A stretch of DNA of 64,000 nucleotides from Venturia oleaginea (GCA_013176395.1 JABMLP010000015.1:1116001-1180000); one strand, 5' to 3'. Shown: positions 11,776-22,150, counted from the stretch's first letter. Numbers and translations: made by a program. Notes: generated by a model from the sequence alone, not told the origin.

Positions 11776-12618
11776 GTTTTCAATTTTTTTTTGAAAAAGT
11801 TGTACAGGTGTAGCTGACTGACTAACATACCCCCCCTTGTTCATACACAAAAGTCAGCTCAGGAGTGCATTGTCGATAAAAGAAGAGGGCAATTAGAATA
11901 ATGCGGAGGCATACACTCATATTCCTTCATGTCGTTCAGCATGCAGCGATGTAATTACTCAATCAAAGGTTAAGCCCTTTTGTACAATTATCGTTTCTTG
12001 GCCCTTCTTCATTGTTTTTATGAGATATGAATATCAGCCTTGTTGTCTGCCTTAGGTTGATGATCTATCGACGTTTTAATTATATGGTTCGAGCACGTGG
12101 GCCCTTGATACTGCGCGAAGATCACTATCAGCACCACACTCTACGATGCTCGTGCCTTCTTCCCTCGCACGTTTCTCTCTCTGCTGACGCGTCTTTTGCC
12201 TCAGGCCGCTGCTATCATACAGCCATCCAACCGAGCAGGTGTTTTGGCACATTTTGGTGTGATTGGTATGTAGTTAGTTCATCACATTCGCTATCTGTTT
12301 GGAATGTGAGTCTGTTATTATAGAGGGTAGAAAGGGGGTCCCTATTCTTTATTTCTGTACCGAATAATGTAGCGAATAATTTTGATGTAGTTGAGAGGAG
12401 ACATGTATTTATAGCCTGCCCCTGCATTACTTAGTATGAGCCGCAGTATAGACGCCAAGAGAAGCGGCTCAGCATCTACACTGCCCAATCCTCCGTCTTC
12501 AAAACAAGATTAGTGCCTGTCTTGTGGAGATGGAGGCGCCTATTCTACCGTGTCGAAGGGAGTATTCCCCTCTGCGCGCTATCTCTTTCTGCTATCAATA
12601 TCAACATCAATCACACTC
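11776..12618. other. Gene-free stretch
   Basis: Peroxidase 3' region with T-rich and C-rich runs just after the stop (11777-11840), then no coding signal. The 70 bases before 12619 encode a hydrophobic frame without an ATG, discussed with the next gene. Confidence 0.45.
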
Positions 12619-13500
12619 ATGATGACCGACTACTTCAACGACTACTTCTTTGCTTCCAATTCCACCCGTCACGTCTGCCCTGGCTTTGGCTCTTTCAGTT
12701 GCGATCCCAAAGCAGGGGCGTGTGCGAGAGATCCCAACACGGGCAAGAGATACTGCTGCGATTATGCTGATGTGTGCTGGGGCTTGACATCGACATGCGC
12801 GTCTGATGGAAGCACCATCGATTGCGGGGATGGCTCCAATTCGTGGTGCTGCCTCAACGGGAGGTCAGTAGTCTACCGAAAAAGTCTCTGTCCCTGAGGA
12901 TACTGAGTTACTGACAGTCTTGGCAGAGAGATATGCACGCAAACAGCCGGCCAGATAAACATCTGTTGGGCTTCAGCACATGACACCCTCACCAACATCA
13001 CCAGCCGGTCCTTGACCTCTTTATACTCCTCCCTGTCCTCTGCAAGCCCGACAGCGAGCTCATATACCTTCGACCCTCTCAAGTTAATTGCCGTCACTGC
13101 ATCAATTCCCTCTTCATCTCAATCCACTGCCAGCACCTCCCGCATAACATCCCCCTCATCTCAATCCACAACTTCCAGCTCCAGTTCTGCCTCCGCGTCA
13201 TCCACGTCTGCGCCGTCGAGTTCAATATCCAGTGGTGCCGTCGCAGGCATAATCATAGCCGTCCTTGCAGCCCTGGCTCTGCTCGTTGGTGGATTCTTCC
13301 TCTTCTCCAGGAGAAAGAAGCAGAATAGCGTGGCCTTGCCTGGAGATATGTACGAGGCCGACGCAAAGGTGCATACAGACGAACCAGGAACTCCTTACTA
13401 TGCTACACAGGAGCTGCCATCTGGCCATGAAAGGTCAGAGTTAGCAGCGACTTATGCAAAGACTCCTGCAGTAGAAATGCCTGCCTACTCGACGAGATAG
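12619..13500 (+). CDS. Cys-rich single-pass membrane protein
   Basis: Exons 12619-12863 and 12927-13500 give 272 residues. The N-terminal domain holds about 12 cysteines in a compact pattern (HVCPGFGSFSC, RYCCDYADVCW, WCCLNGREIC). A Ser/Thr-rich stalk of ~100 residues follows, then one membrane segment (SGAVAGIIIAVLAALALLVG) with a positive stop-transfer sequence FSRRKK and a 60-residue acidic cytosolic tail. This is the architecture of fungal wall-sensor or mucin-like receptors, but I do not recognise the Cys domain. The first ATG gives no signal peptide; bases just upstream encode a hydrophobic stretch (ARYLFLLSISTSIT) without ATG, so an additional 5' exon may supply the signal sequence. 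Function unknown. Confidence 0.75.
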
Positions 13501-14144
13501 AAGGCTCCCAATATTCTTTTTGTAGATACACATATGTAATAACGGTTTTCCACTAGGGAAGGGGTCGAGGTGGCTATGGGCTAAGTCGCGAGCACTGCAA
13601 TTCGTACAGATAGGAGTTCACTGTCTTTCAACAGGTCAGCAATCAATTTCTCCAGCGATGGCTATGTGGGCTCCTGCTCATTACTGCGCGCCACAAACGT
13701 CACTATCTGGCTATCAGAAACTCTAAACGAGAACGTTACCAGATATCTGCACGCAATTGCCGGCCACACATGGACACCCTGTTTGTCTAAACATAATCAC
13801 CTGGAGAGCGATATCAACAAAATCTCTGGCAAGATCCACTTCGAGAATCGAGAATCGCTAGAATCAATATTGCTTCTGATTTTGAGTTGAGAGACTTCAA
13901 GACCAACGGTGCCTTCGATTTTGATCCACATAGAAGCGTACTGGATTGCCGAAGCACTGTGGCCTCACCATGCAATGACGATTGGAATCATGCTCAATGT
14001 TCCTGGTTACTGGAAGGAACACGTTTGCAGTGAAGGAAAGTGCACACCAACTCACAATAAAATTGTCCAGCTTCTTCTTCTTTGTCAAACACTGCACAGC
14101 ACAGAATACATCTCCATAACATTTATCCCCTGCATCCTTTCAAA
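13501..14144. other. Gene-free stretch
   Basis: No gene I can support. A stretch at 13860-14040 reads without stops for about 55 codons with three cysteines, but has no start, splice pattern or family match. Confidence 0.4.
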
Positions 14145-14822
14145 ATGGCACCAGAGGAATTAGACAGCATTACAAAAATCAAGGACCCAGAGGTTTCCGT
14201 CCAAGAAATCATTGCTCCAGAGCCCAGCGCTCCAGAAACCAACGATTCAAAAATATCCTCCAAACCAACGGAAGGGAATACAAACTTCTACACTCACGCC
14301 GCAATCGCCCCGACCGTCGTAGAAACAGAAGCCTTCTCTGATTTCCTCCATCGCTTCACAACGACGGACCCACCTCTAATGACATCCATGGATATCCTTC
14401 TACTAGAAGACTACCACAAGAAGAACATCTTCAACGACCTCAAAGCCCACCACGAACGCGCCTGTGCGTTGAAGCTTTACAAGAGAACGCATTACACCCA
14501 GGGACCAGTAGCAAGAGAAAATTTGCCCGATGATTTGAAGAGTGCTTACAGACTGTTGATGGCTGGTGCTGTCGACAACCACTTTCCGAGCTACAATGAT
14601 ATGAATGAGAGGGAGAGGAAGAAGTGGAAGATTGCTACTACCATACTGGGGCCCCTGAGGAATGTTGTTTTTGAAATGGCGGGAGTGGAAACCTCGAATC
14701 CGACGACGTCATCGTCGTCTAAGCAAGCTGCTTCTAGGACGCATTTGCAGCAGGATGAGCCCAAGTCACCGAGGACGCCTACCCTACTTGGATATGGGTT
14801 TGGTAAGGATATGGGGGTTTAG
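14145..14822 (+). CDS. Unrecognised helical protein, local family member A
   Basis: Intronless, 225 residues, ATG in good context (CAAAATGG). I do not recognise a database family. The first 60 residues are acidic and Pro/Ser-rich, probably disordered. The central part is predicted helical and contains AFSDFLHRF followed by MDILLLEDYHKKNIFNDL and KAHHERACALKLYK. The same pattern (aromatic-x-D-L-x3-H after an acidic/leucine helix) occurs in the proteins encoded at 15759-16580 and 21239-21907 and, weaker, at 20002-20601. The C-terminal 45 residues are Ser/Thr/basic. It points toward the minus-strand gene B (tail to tail, 936 bp apart). No signal peptide or membrane segment. Confidence 0.7.
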   Translation: MAPEELDSITKIKDPEVSVQEIIAPEPSAPETNDSKISSKPTEGNTNFYTHAAIAPTVVETEAFSDFLHRFTTTDPPLMTSMDILLLEDYHKKNIFNDLKAHHERACALKLYKRTHYTQGPVARENLPDDLKSAYRLLMAGAVDNHFPSYNDMNERERKKWKIATTILGPLRNVVFEMAGVETSNPTTSSSSKQAASRTHLQQDEPKSPRTPTLLGYGFGKDMGV

Positions 14823-15758
14823 TTGGTGCGTTTACGTTTTGATTCTCTGTTAATTCGTTTGAGTAGGTATCGAGTTGCGGTTGGAGAGGCTTGATTTGGT
14901 GGATAAGCAAAGCAGGCAGAAGTCAGGTTTGACTAATCAAGAAGAGGAAGGGAGTCAGTGGTGAGGCATGACCAGAGTTTCGGGGATTGGGTTCAGACAT
15001 TCTTTTGGACCGAGCAACGTTCATTTCCATCAAGCCATTGTATTTATTATTCCGTAGAAATCATCGCAATCGTTTTCCGCAGTCAGATTTCCTTAGTCAA
15101 TTCATGTCCACCAAAAACTCCTATGGATCATTTCACATGACTGCCAGAGATAAACGATGCTTGGACCTAAAAACCAGACTGCAGAACCATGGGATTTCCA
15201 ACAGATTCCTCGTTAATATATTATACCACTTTCTTTGTTGGTGGATCTGCCACGGTCGATACATGCAGCGAAAGCGGAGCCTTCCTTCGAGACTCTTTTC
15301 CTGCGTCTGGTAGTATCTTCAACCTTGAACGATTCCACGCTCCAAGCTTAAGTGTGGTCGTAATACATCATATCGATCTAATTCAAATCCTGTAGCTATG
15401 TACCCTCCCTAACTCCTTCTCTCATCCTTCTCCATTTACTAAGTACATCCCAGTACCCACCCATCACACCCAAGCTCCAGAAGAATCCAATTGCACCCAA
15501 AATTCCGATACACCCTACCGACACCCTTTAACAATCTAATCCGCCAAATCTGTCCCCTCTTTCTATTCTTCCCACCACACCGTCTTGTTGCACACTCACA
15601 CTGTCTTTTTCCACACCCTCATCCACACTGTCCTGTTTCCCACCCCCATCGATACCGCTACCAGCATCTTGCCCTTGTCCCGCAACCCCATCAACACCAG
15701 CCTCTACCTCGAAATTCCTCGCCGAACTCCCATCAAACCTCCTCGCCTGATGATTCAC
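14823..15758. other. Convergent intergenic region
   Basis: Lies between the 3' ends of family members A and B. The left part is G-rich, the right part (15450-15760) is an extreme C-rich/G-poor tract continuing into gene B. No coding signal. Confidence 0.45.
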
Positions 15759-16580
15759 TTACACCACCCTCAGCCATTCCCCCTCCCCAACCCCAAGAAG
15801 AACCCTAGGCAATTTCCCCTGCAGCAACATTTGTAAAAACCGCGCGTTCTCGACTCCATCAAACCGAAAAAGCTTCTCATCAAACCCAATACTAGACCCA
15901 TCCTTCCAAAGATGCACCGTCTTCTCCACTAGATCCCCCTTCCCCCTCGACATCCGCCTTTTCCCATTCTTCTTCTTCTTCTTCTTATAGAGAAAGTATT
16001 TTGTTACTCTAGCCTTGGCATAAAAGGTTAGGGCGAGGTGGCGCATTAGTGCTGTGATTATGTCTACGATGTCTCTTTGCTCGTCTTTCGCGTCTGTGAA
16101 ATCGAGTAGGGATTTTGTGTGATTGTGCATCATTTCTGAGTCGGAGAGGATTATGACTGAGTTTTCGAGGTCGGCGTTGCTCTTTGTACGTTGGCCCGGG
16201 GTGTAGTTGTGTTTGTTTGCCCAGAGTTGGAGGGTTTGGGCGTGGTGGTGGAGGTTTTGGAGGTCGTGGTAGACGATTTCGTGCGATTGGAGGAGGGTTA
16301 GGTCTTCCCGTCTTAATAATGAGGTGTTTAGGAATTGGGTGAGGTAGTCTTGGAAAGCCTTTGAGTTATTGATTGGTGAGCTGTTGGAAGGGTCGATGGT
16401 GGGCCAAGGTATTGGGGAGGTTGTTGAATTGGTGTCTTCGGGGTCAGACTCTATTTCAAACTGTGCGGTTTGGCTGAGAGATAGAAACTCTGGCTGCATC
16501 GTCGCCGCAGAAATCTCGGAATTGGTAAAGGTATTGGGCCGCTCTATAGAAGTGGCAGTTCCCATTGAAGAAGAATCCAT
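15759..16580 (-). CDS. Unrecognised helical protein, local family member B
   Basis: Intronless, 273 residues from ATG 16580, chosen over ATG 16610 because its context (GAAAATGG) is far better. It shares with A and C the pattern AFQDYLTQF, then REDLTLL, then VYHDLQNLHHHAQTL, about 40 residues apart from each other in the same order. Residues ~200-210 hold a run of six lysines followed by arginines (a possible nuclear localisation signal). The coding strand is strongly C-rich at the start and G-rich at the end. No signal peptide. Function unknown; it is placed in the family by the shared motif only. Confidence 0.65.
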   Translation of the reverse strand: MDSSSMGTATSIERPNTFTNSEISAATMQPEFLSLSQTAQFEIESDPEDTNSTTSPIPWPTIDPSNSSPINNSKAFQDYLTQFLNTSLLRREDLTLLQSHEIVYHDLQNLHHHAQTLQLWANKHNYTPGQRTKSNADLENSVIILSDSEMMHNHTKSLLDFTDAKDEQRDIVDIITALMRHLALTFYAKARVTKYFLYKKKKKKNGKRRMSRGKGDLVEKTVHLWKDGSSIGFDEKLFRFDGVENARFLQMLLQGKLPRVLLGVGEGEWLRVV

Positions 16581-16615
16581 TTTCAATCTATAGGGCTGAA
16601 GCTCGTGCATATATC

Positions 16616-16706
16616 GTTGCTTGCTCAAATTGTAATTACAGAGGTGCCTTGTGTTGCTTGCTCAAACTATATTTATAGCGGTGCCTTGTATTGCTTGCCG
16701 GTGCTT
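16616..16706. repeat. 37-bp imperfect tandem repeat
   Basis: Two units start at 16616 and 16653 with the shared parts GTTGCTTGCTCAAA and GGTGCCTT; a truncated third (ATTGCTTGCC) starts near 16690. It lies immediately upstream of gene B, in its promoter or leader. Confidence 0.75.
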
Positions 16707-17277
16707 GGAACTCGTGTCTAAAATGTTCCCTCAAGATCGTTAGTCGCAGTCGCGGATGATGTAAAATTAGAGAAAGCAGTTGCCATATGTTTTATGCTTC
16801 AAAGACAGTTAGTGACGGATTTATGGCTATTATTGCTCCCTTGATCTTTCCAATAGGGAGTCGTAGCCTGGCTCCCTGGCACAATTCGCGCGTGATGATG
16901 GACTTGTGAAGAACCCGTCCTCTCTGTGTTTGTTCATAGTGAGCCCAGCAACTGAATTTTGTTAGAGTCAGCGTACTTTTTCTTTTGGAGATACGAAGAG
17001 GACGAAGAGCTTGATATTGACCACTCATTGGTGGAATTGATATGGCAAGCAGGAAGCGTAGAACCACCAAGGTTGAGTTGTAAATGTATGTGTAAACATT
17101 CCCAAGTCTCTTGCATCTTCGTACTCCGAACACAAATCTTGTCAATTGCCATACAGTCTACCGTGTAGGACTTCGTAGATAACGAGCGCCGCCTGAACGC
17201 CATTGCCAGCACAAACATGACCATTTTCCATTGACCTGCCCGAACGCCAGATGCACTTTAAAGAAGCATGTGAATCC
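16707..17277. other. Intergenic between gene B and RRS1
   Basis: No supported gene. Holds the rest of the gene B upstream region and the RRS1 3' region. Confidence 0.45.
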
Positions 17278-17937
17278 TCACTTCCTTGCTTTACCGTGGT
17301 TTTCCGCCTGTTTTCTCTCGTTGGCCCTCTCCTTCCTCTCCTGCCTCTTAGCCCTCTCTTTCCTTTCCTCTCTCTTGACCTTTCTCGCGTCACCTGCAAC
17401 ACCCGTCCGCGTCTCCTCTTTATCATCAACCTCAACGAGCCAATCATCTTCGCCCTTCTTGTTAACACCACCAAAGCCCCATTTGTTGACCCATTCGCCA
17501 GTATCTTCGTCATAGGTCTTGTTGCCTTCGGTACCCTTCTTCTTGGTGATACCCTTCTTGGCGGCAAACTTCTCCCATGTGGTTGGCTCCTTTTTGGCTG
17601 GTATCGACTTTTCACGGGGTAGCGGCGTTGAAGGGGCTGGCAGAGTGATGTGCACACCAGCGGTGGTGGAAGTTATGGGACATGTCGATAGTAGTTGGTT
17701 GATCAAAGCTTGAGCGCAATCACGGGCAGCCTCGTCGATTTGATCGTTCGAAGGGTTGTTTGGAAGAGGGTTCTCGTCGTTGCATAGTAGATTTCCGAGG
17801 TCGAATGTGAGGGGAATTGGTTTCGAGACGGTGGTGGAGGATTGGATTGTGGGTGGGAGCAGGGCATTCTGCTGTTCGGCGGTGAGCTGTGTGGAGGGAG
17901 AGTCGAGCGACATGTTTGCCATTTCCGTGTCTGCCAT
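17278..17937 (-). CDS. RRS1: Ribosome biogenesis regulatory protein RRS1
   Basis: Intronless, 219 residues. Rrs1 with Rpf2 brings 5S RNP (5S rRNA, uL5, uL18) into the pre-60S particle in the nucleolus. The family signature is complete: FDLGNLLCNDENPLP near residue 45, ARDCAQALINQLL, the LPAPSTPLPREKSIPAKKEPTTWEKFA block (split here over residues 100-128), KKGITKKK, and TYDEDTGEWVNKWGFGG with DDWLVEVDD. The C terminus is a Lys/Arg/Glu-rich coiled-coil-like tail typical of the family. It is divergent from BET1 with only 205 bp between start codons. Length is normal for fungi. Confidence 0.96.
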   Translation of the reverse strand: MADTEMANMSLDSPSTQLTAEQQNALLPPTIQSSTTVSKPIPLTFDLGNLLCNDENPLPNNPSNDQIDEAARDCAQALINQLLSTCPITSTTAGVHITLPAPSTPLPREKSIPAKKEPTTWEKFAAKKGITKKKGTEGNKTYDEDTGEWVNKWGFGGVNKKGEDDWLVEVDDKEETRTGVAGDARKVKREERKERAKRQERKERANERKQAENHGKARK

Positions 17938-18142
17938 TGTTGGGATTGGGATGTGCGATATGAAGACGAGCGCTCTTGCTGAACTTCACCTCACTTTGCG
18001 CCTCGAAACTTTTTCCTTAGCGCTGGAACGAAACTATCCGTCTATATCATGTGACCGTTAAGGCCAGACTTCGACCTCGACGCGAAAGCTCCACGACTTC
18101 ATCTCCACGACCCCATCTCTTCCTCCTGGTAATACCCTCAAT
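17938..18142. promoter_or_regulatory. Bidirectional promoter RRS1/BET1
   Basis: 205 bp separate the two start codons, so both housekeeping promoters overlap here. No specific element identified. Confidence 0.6.
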
Positions 18143-18749
18143 ATGGCCTCGCGGTACGGATCTCATCTCACCCAACGCGAAGGGAAATCGTCCCTGTTCA
18201 GCGCATACGATGAACGACAACGTTCGGCCTCTCCCAGCAAAAACAAACCAGGGAGTGGCTACAGCAGTCGATATGGCGGCGGCCAGACTGAATCCCAGAG
18301 CGCATTTGGAGCATACCCCAATAGCCCATATTCAAATGGAAGTCTCTCACCACCCGCAGCTGGCCAGTTCAGGACTGCCACTCCCGACAAGAAAGGCCGG
18401 TATAGCGATGCTGTTCTCTCGGAGCTGGAAAGTCAGAATGACGAGCACATATCTGGAATCTTGGGCAAGGTTGGACAGTTGAAGCAGGTTCGTCTTGACA
18501 ATACCGCTCGTCAAATCCGTCCATTCTGACTTATCGATGCAGATGACGATGGCCATTGGCGACGAAATCCGCGACTCCTCCGCCCTTGCCCAACAGATGA
18601 ACAGCGGCTTTGAGCAGACGAGCTTGAGATTGAAAGGCACTATGAAGAGGATGTTGCGCATGGCGGAGAAGACTGGAGTTGGCTGGAGAGTCTGGCTTGG
18701 CTTCTTTGCTGCTGTCGCTGTCCTGTTCTGGTATGTCTGGTTGTTCTGA
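18143..18749 (+). CDS. BET1: Bet1-family SNARE
   Basis: Exons 18143-18487 and 18543-18749 (intron 55 bp, acceptor GATGCAG) give 183 residues. Bet1 is a Qc-type SNARE needed for ER-to-Golgi vesicle fusion. The N-terminal ~90 residues are Ser/Gly/Tyr-rich and disordered. The SNARE helix begins at YSDAVLSELESQNDEHI, continues over the splice junction (GILGKVGQLKQ, then MTMAIGDEIRDSS) and ends at RMLRMA; a single C-terminal anchor (WRVWLGFFAAVAVLFWYVWL) follows with only one residue after it. This tail-anchored layout and the motif order fix the identification. Confidence 0.95.
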
Positions 18750-19231
18750 GGGACGTTACGGTCCATGGTGAAGAGTATGGAGAAGGCTCCACGAATATGT
18801 TTTCTAGCGCTCTCGCCCAGCAGAGGGTAAGTTACGGACAGTGAGGGCATCATAACTGTGGAAACTAATAGAGAAACCAGGCATTTGAAAGTGTCAAATG
18901 AGACTTGCTCAGCGTTTCGCCCTTCTGAATCAGGCCACATGGCGTCTTTCTGCCCTTCTTGACGCCTCTCATAGCGCGCTGGCATGATTGTGAACACGAC
19001 TTCATGGCACACGTGCCCCCTTATCGTACATTCAACGATAGTGGATCGCTGTGATGCGGTCTGCGTCACAGCTTATAAGAGTCAACGCCTGTCTCAGCTT
19101 CATTCATCAACATCCTAAGAATTCCTAACCACTCGGAAACGACATCCTTCAACCACTATCATCGATTACTGGCAAGGAGAGCTATTCTCGACTACTGAAG
19201 ACAACTTCGTCAATTAACTTCACTTTCGACC

Positions 19232-19795
19232 GCGAGACTCGTGGCCGCCGTAAGATATATTCGTCCTCTGTCAACAATCCTGGCAGAAGACGATTTGTGC
19301 AGCTGAGTCATTATCAAGATGATCCCTATTGGACCATTCCTTCCCAATCACGTTCGATCTCTGTGCGCCAATGAGTCGCCTGGAACACTTTGGAAACAGA
19401 ACATTGCATCGCCCGAAGTTTTCCAAAATGGAAAAACGCTCTGACTAGCCTAGACTGTACGCCAAAGACGTCGAGCAAAACAACTTTCCATGTACCTCGT
19501 ACATGCTATCCACTATTGACGTTCCACAGTTCTCTAGCCTACAGTGGGGGCTTTCGTCGTTGAGAAACCGCATAATTCCAATGAGATGAATCGGAGGTCG
19601 GCCATTGTTATCAAGATCGCGAACATCAGTTACAAGGTAAAGCTTTGTCATGATGAACTTGATAAAACGGTTCAGATCGCAGATCAAGAGTTTTATCGGA
19701 AGAATGGAGAGGAGAAGCAACAGATGCTTATGCGCGACCCAGCAAAGTATAATGAGATGTTTGGGCTCCTAAAGTCAATTGACGCAGAAATTTGA
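19232..19795 (+). pseudogene. Decayed tandem copy of the gene at 20002-20601
   Basis: Translated pieces align with the downstream gene D. The 5' piece reads STILAEDDLCS, then TGA (19304-19306), then PIGPFLPNHVRSLCANE, compared with NILAEDDFNTC and LGTFQDYQVQALCAFE in gene D. The 3' piece (to stop 19793-19795) reads EFYRKNGEEKQQML, RDPAKYNEMFG and LLKSIDAE, compared with SYFQKFTEQMREV, SNPEMFEQVFG and RYLRGLDSE. Offsets to gene D are nearly constant (785 bp at the 5' piece, 806 bp at the 3' end), which fits a tandem duplication. At least two stops and frame changes break it. Confidence 0.65.
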
Positions 19796-20001
19796 TTGAA
19801 ACTCGTATGGGTCATTTGAGCAGAAGGGAGAGTCGTCACAGAGGGTGGTTTACAGTAATGCATACACCATTGAAAACAATAAAGCCATCGACCCTTTCTT
19901 TTTCTCACACGCCATAATAGAGTTATACATGCACAACAACTTTCGGTCATCGCTACTAAGACCTGAACAGAGACAATTCAAGATGATCACGGTTCTCGAT
20001 A

Positions 20002-20601
20002 ATGCCACAAACTACCACCTTCATCGCTCGAAGAAATGTCCTCGGCGATTTGATGCCAAATATATTGGCAGAAGACGATTTCAATACATGCGTCGTGAAA
20101 TGGGTCATCCTTGGCACTTTCCAGGATTATCAGGTTCAAGCTCTTTGCGCATTTGAAGATGAAATTGCATGGACAGCGATGGAGGCACAGCATACCATCG
20201 CTAGAACCTGCAAAAAATGGCTAGATGCCCAAGAAGAATCATTGAGGCAGGGACGGCGACAAGAACCATTTACGCTAGATGTACGCTACGCCCTTCTCGA
20301 ATACTGTGCTCCATCCACCATACCAATTCTTAGGGCTTTCATGCGTGATATCAGTCCCAATCCGGGTGATTCGGAGCTCGAGAACTGGAGGGAACATTTA
20401 GTTTACGCTTTGGTGGACCAGATGCTCGAAGTGGTAATCAAATGTCGTCAACTAGAGATACATGTTTTAGAAACAGACGAAGCGTCTTATTTCCAGAAGT
20501 TCACGGAGCAGATGCGGGAAGTCGGCGAGAGCAACCCGGAAATGTTTGAGCAGGTTTTTGGAGAGTTCATAAGATATCTGCGTGGCCTGGATAGCGAATG
20601 A
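20002..20601 (+). CDS. Unrecognised helical protein, local family member D
   Basis: Intronless, 199 residues, no signal peptide or membrane segment. I do not recognise the family. It is predicted all-helical: EIAWTAMEAQHTIARTCKKW corresponds in position and pattern to the aromatic-x-D-L-x3-H helix of neighbours A, B and C, though here Ala-Met replace Asp-Leu. A Gln/Arg-rich loop (SLRQGRRQEPF) and several amphipathic helices follow, ending in EQVFGEFIRYLRGLDSE. A decayed tandem copy lies 0.8 kb upstream. Membership in the family is weaker than for A-C. Confidence 0.65.
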   Translation: MPQTTTFIARRNVLGDLMPNILAEDDFNTCVVKWVILGTFQDYQVQALCAFEDEIAWTAMEAQHTIARTCKKWLDAQEESLRQGRRQEPFTLDVRYALLEYCAPSTIPILRAFMRDISPNPGDSELENWREHLVYALVDQMLEVVIKCRQLEIHVLETDEASYFQKFTEQMREVGESNPEMFEQVFGEFIRYLRGLDSE

Positions 20602-21238
20602 GGTGTCGACGACGGGAATCATTTGAATCGACTCAAAAAAATGTGAAGGAAGGAGATATATGGAATGGAGAACATGGGAGGAGATGTCATTATCGATAGC
20701 AGCATGGGAAATGTAAACTGGTCGAAAGACTAAAGTTTGCCTTTATATCTAGGTACGTGCATTGACTATAATACTTAACTATAGACTCACTAGTGTTGAA
20801 TTCTTCACAGCTTTTATACAGAAACAACGAGGCCGCAGTGGATCTAACCACAAATCTTTACCAATCGCTACAAATCCCAACGATCGATTTCTTCACAACA
20901 TAAATGATGATTAGGACTGAGTTGTGGAAGGTGATTGACTACCGGACCGTGGCTGCGTTCATTTAGCATATGACTAGTGCTTCATACGCCTTCATGCGCC
21001 GCATGCGTAACATATCTAGGCTCGATATCAGCTGCCGCCGGCTGTTTTTGTTTCCATCATCAACTCAGGTCACCTAATCCTAAGGTCAGCTGTACAGCCT
21101 CTCAGCCAGGTTGTATTAAACTTGCCCTTCTCTCCTCCAGAACGAAGGTATAAATCTTTAAGCACGAATACTCGCCAGCCAAAAAGAATCGGACTCGTAG
21201 AGTTCAATCAAAGTTTTCCACGATACAGATCATTAAAC
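20602..21238. other. Intergenic between family members D and C
   Basis: No supported coding sequence. Provides the 3' region of D and the promoter of C; a G/C-rich inverted-looking stretch (GCCGCCGGC) lies near 21030. Confidence 0.45.
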
Positions 21239-21907
21239 ATGAAGAGGTCCAAGAAAACCGTCCCCAGCTCGCGGCCAGATGGACTTGGCAACACATCCTT
21301 GGAATCAATACCACGTGCTCTCTTCTCCTTATACAGCAACGCCCTCAACAACAAGAACGACTTCGAAGGCTTCCACGCCTCATTGGTGCAGAAATCGTTA
21401 TTATCACCTGACGATATCTTCTTTCTGTATGAAAACGAGGAAGTTTGGAATGACCTTCGAAACGTACATGGGAATACGATGAAATTTCAGGAATGTGCGG
21501 ATGGCAAAGCAATAACGGATGGGCAAGGAATGGGCGACTATATATCGATGGAGCTTTTGCAAGTCATCTTTGAACCAGCGATGTCGACACCTGCTCTGAG
21601 GGAATTTGCGGAAGAGAGTAATGAGAATTGGTTGCTTTTAGATATTTTTACAAGTCCTTTAAGGAAGATTTGTGTGAATACTGTTGCGAGGTTGAGAGTG
21701 AGTGGGAGGGCCGTGTTTGATGAGAGCGGTGGACTTGTTGTTAGTTCTCATGCGGAGAAGCGTGGACTGGCGGGCATTGATACTTCGTCGATTTTGAAGG
21801 GGATAACGCAGGCCGGGCTTTCTTGGATGGCGCGGAAGGACCGTGAGTCTGTTCAGGGGATGATCAAGGGTGCTAAGGATTTGTTGGATAAGTCGAGGAA
21901 ATTGTGA
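21239..21907 (+). CDS. Unrecognised helical protein, local family member C
   Basis: Intronless, 222 residues from ATG 21239. After a basic start (MKRSKKTVPSSRPDGLG) comes ALFSLYSNALNN and then LSPDDIFFLYENEEVWNDL followed by RNVHGNTMKFQ, the best match to A and B. Later helices (WLLLDIFTSPLRKICVNTVARL) parallel the WKIATTILGPLRNVVFEMAG segment of A: both have W, a hydrophobic helix, PLR and N/I-x-V. The C terminus is Lys-rich. No secretion signal. Function unknown. Confidence 0.7.
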   Translation: MKRSKKTVPSSRPDGLGNTSLESIPRALFSLYSNALNNKNDFEGFHASLVQKSLLSPDDIFFLYENEEVWNDLRNVHGNTMKFQECADGKAITDGQGMGDYISMELLQVIFEPAMSTPALREFAEESNENWLLLDIFTSPLRKICVNTVARLRVSGRAVFDESGGLVVSSHAEKRGLAGIDTSSILKGITQAGLSWMARKDRESVQGMIKGAKDLLDKSRKL

Positions 21908-22150
21908 ATGACTTGGGACACAAAGTTATGGTGTTTGTTTGCGGTTGATGGGAGTAGATTGTAAAGCTATCCATCTAAGAGTTCATCTCAGCCCCACTAT
22001 TTCCGGATCAGGAAATCTTTTTCATGCAACCTCGGCCTTGCTCTCACTATCCATCCTCAACTTTTCCCACACCTCCACCAAACACCGCACGATGTAGTCC
22101 CTTCCTTCCTTCCTGCTTCGACAGGTTAACCCAACAAATCAAGAGCGATA

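Noticed and set aside
13860..14040. Open stretch with three cysteines upstream of gene A
   Set aside because: No start, splice sites or family match; too short to support a gene.
18347..19069. 240-codon minus-strand open frame overlapping BET1
   Set aside because: It is antisense to both BET1 exons and the BET1 intron; the plus strand encodes a clear SNARE with membrane anchor, and the minus frame has no motif.
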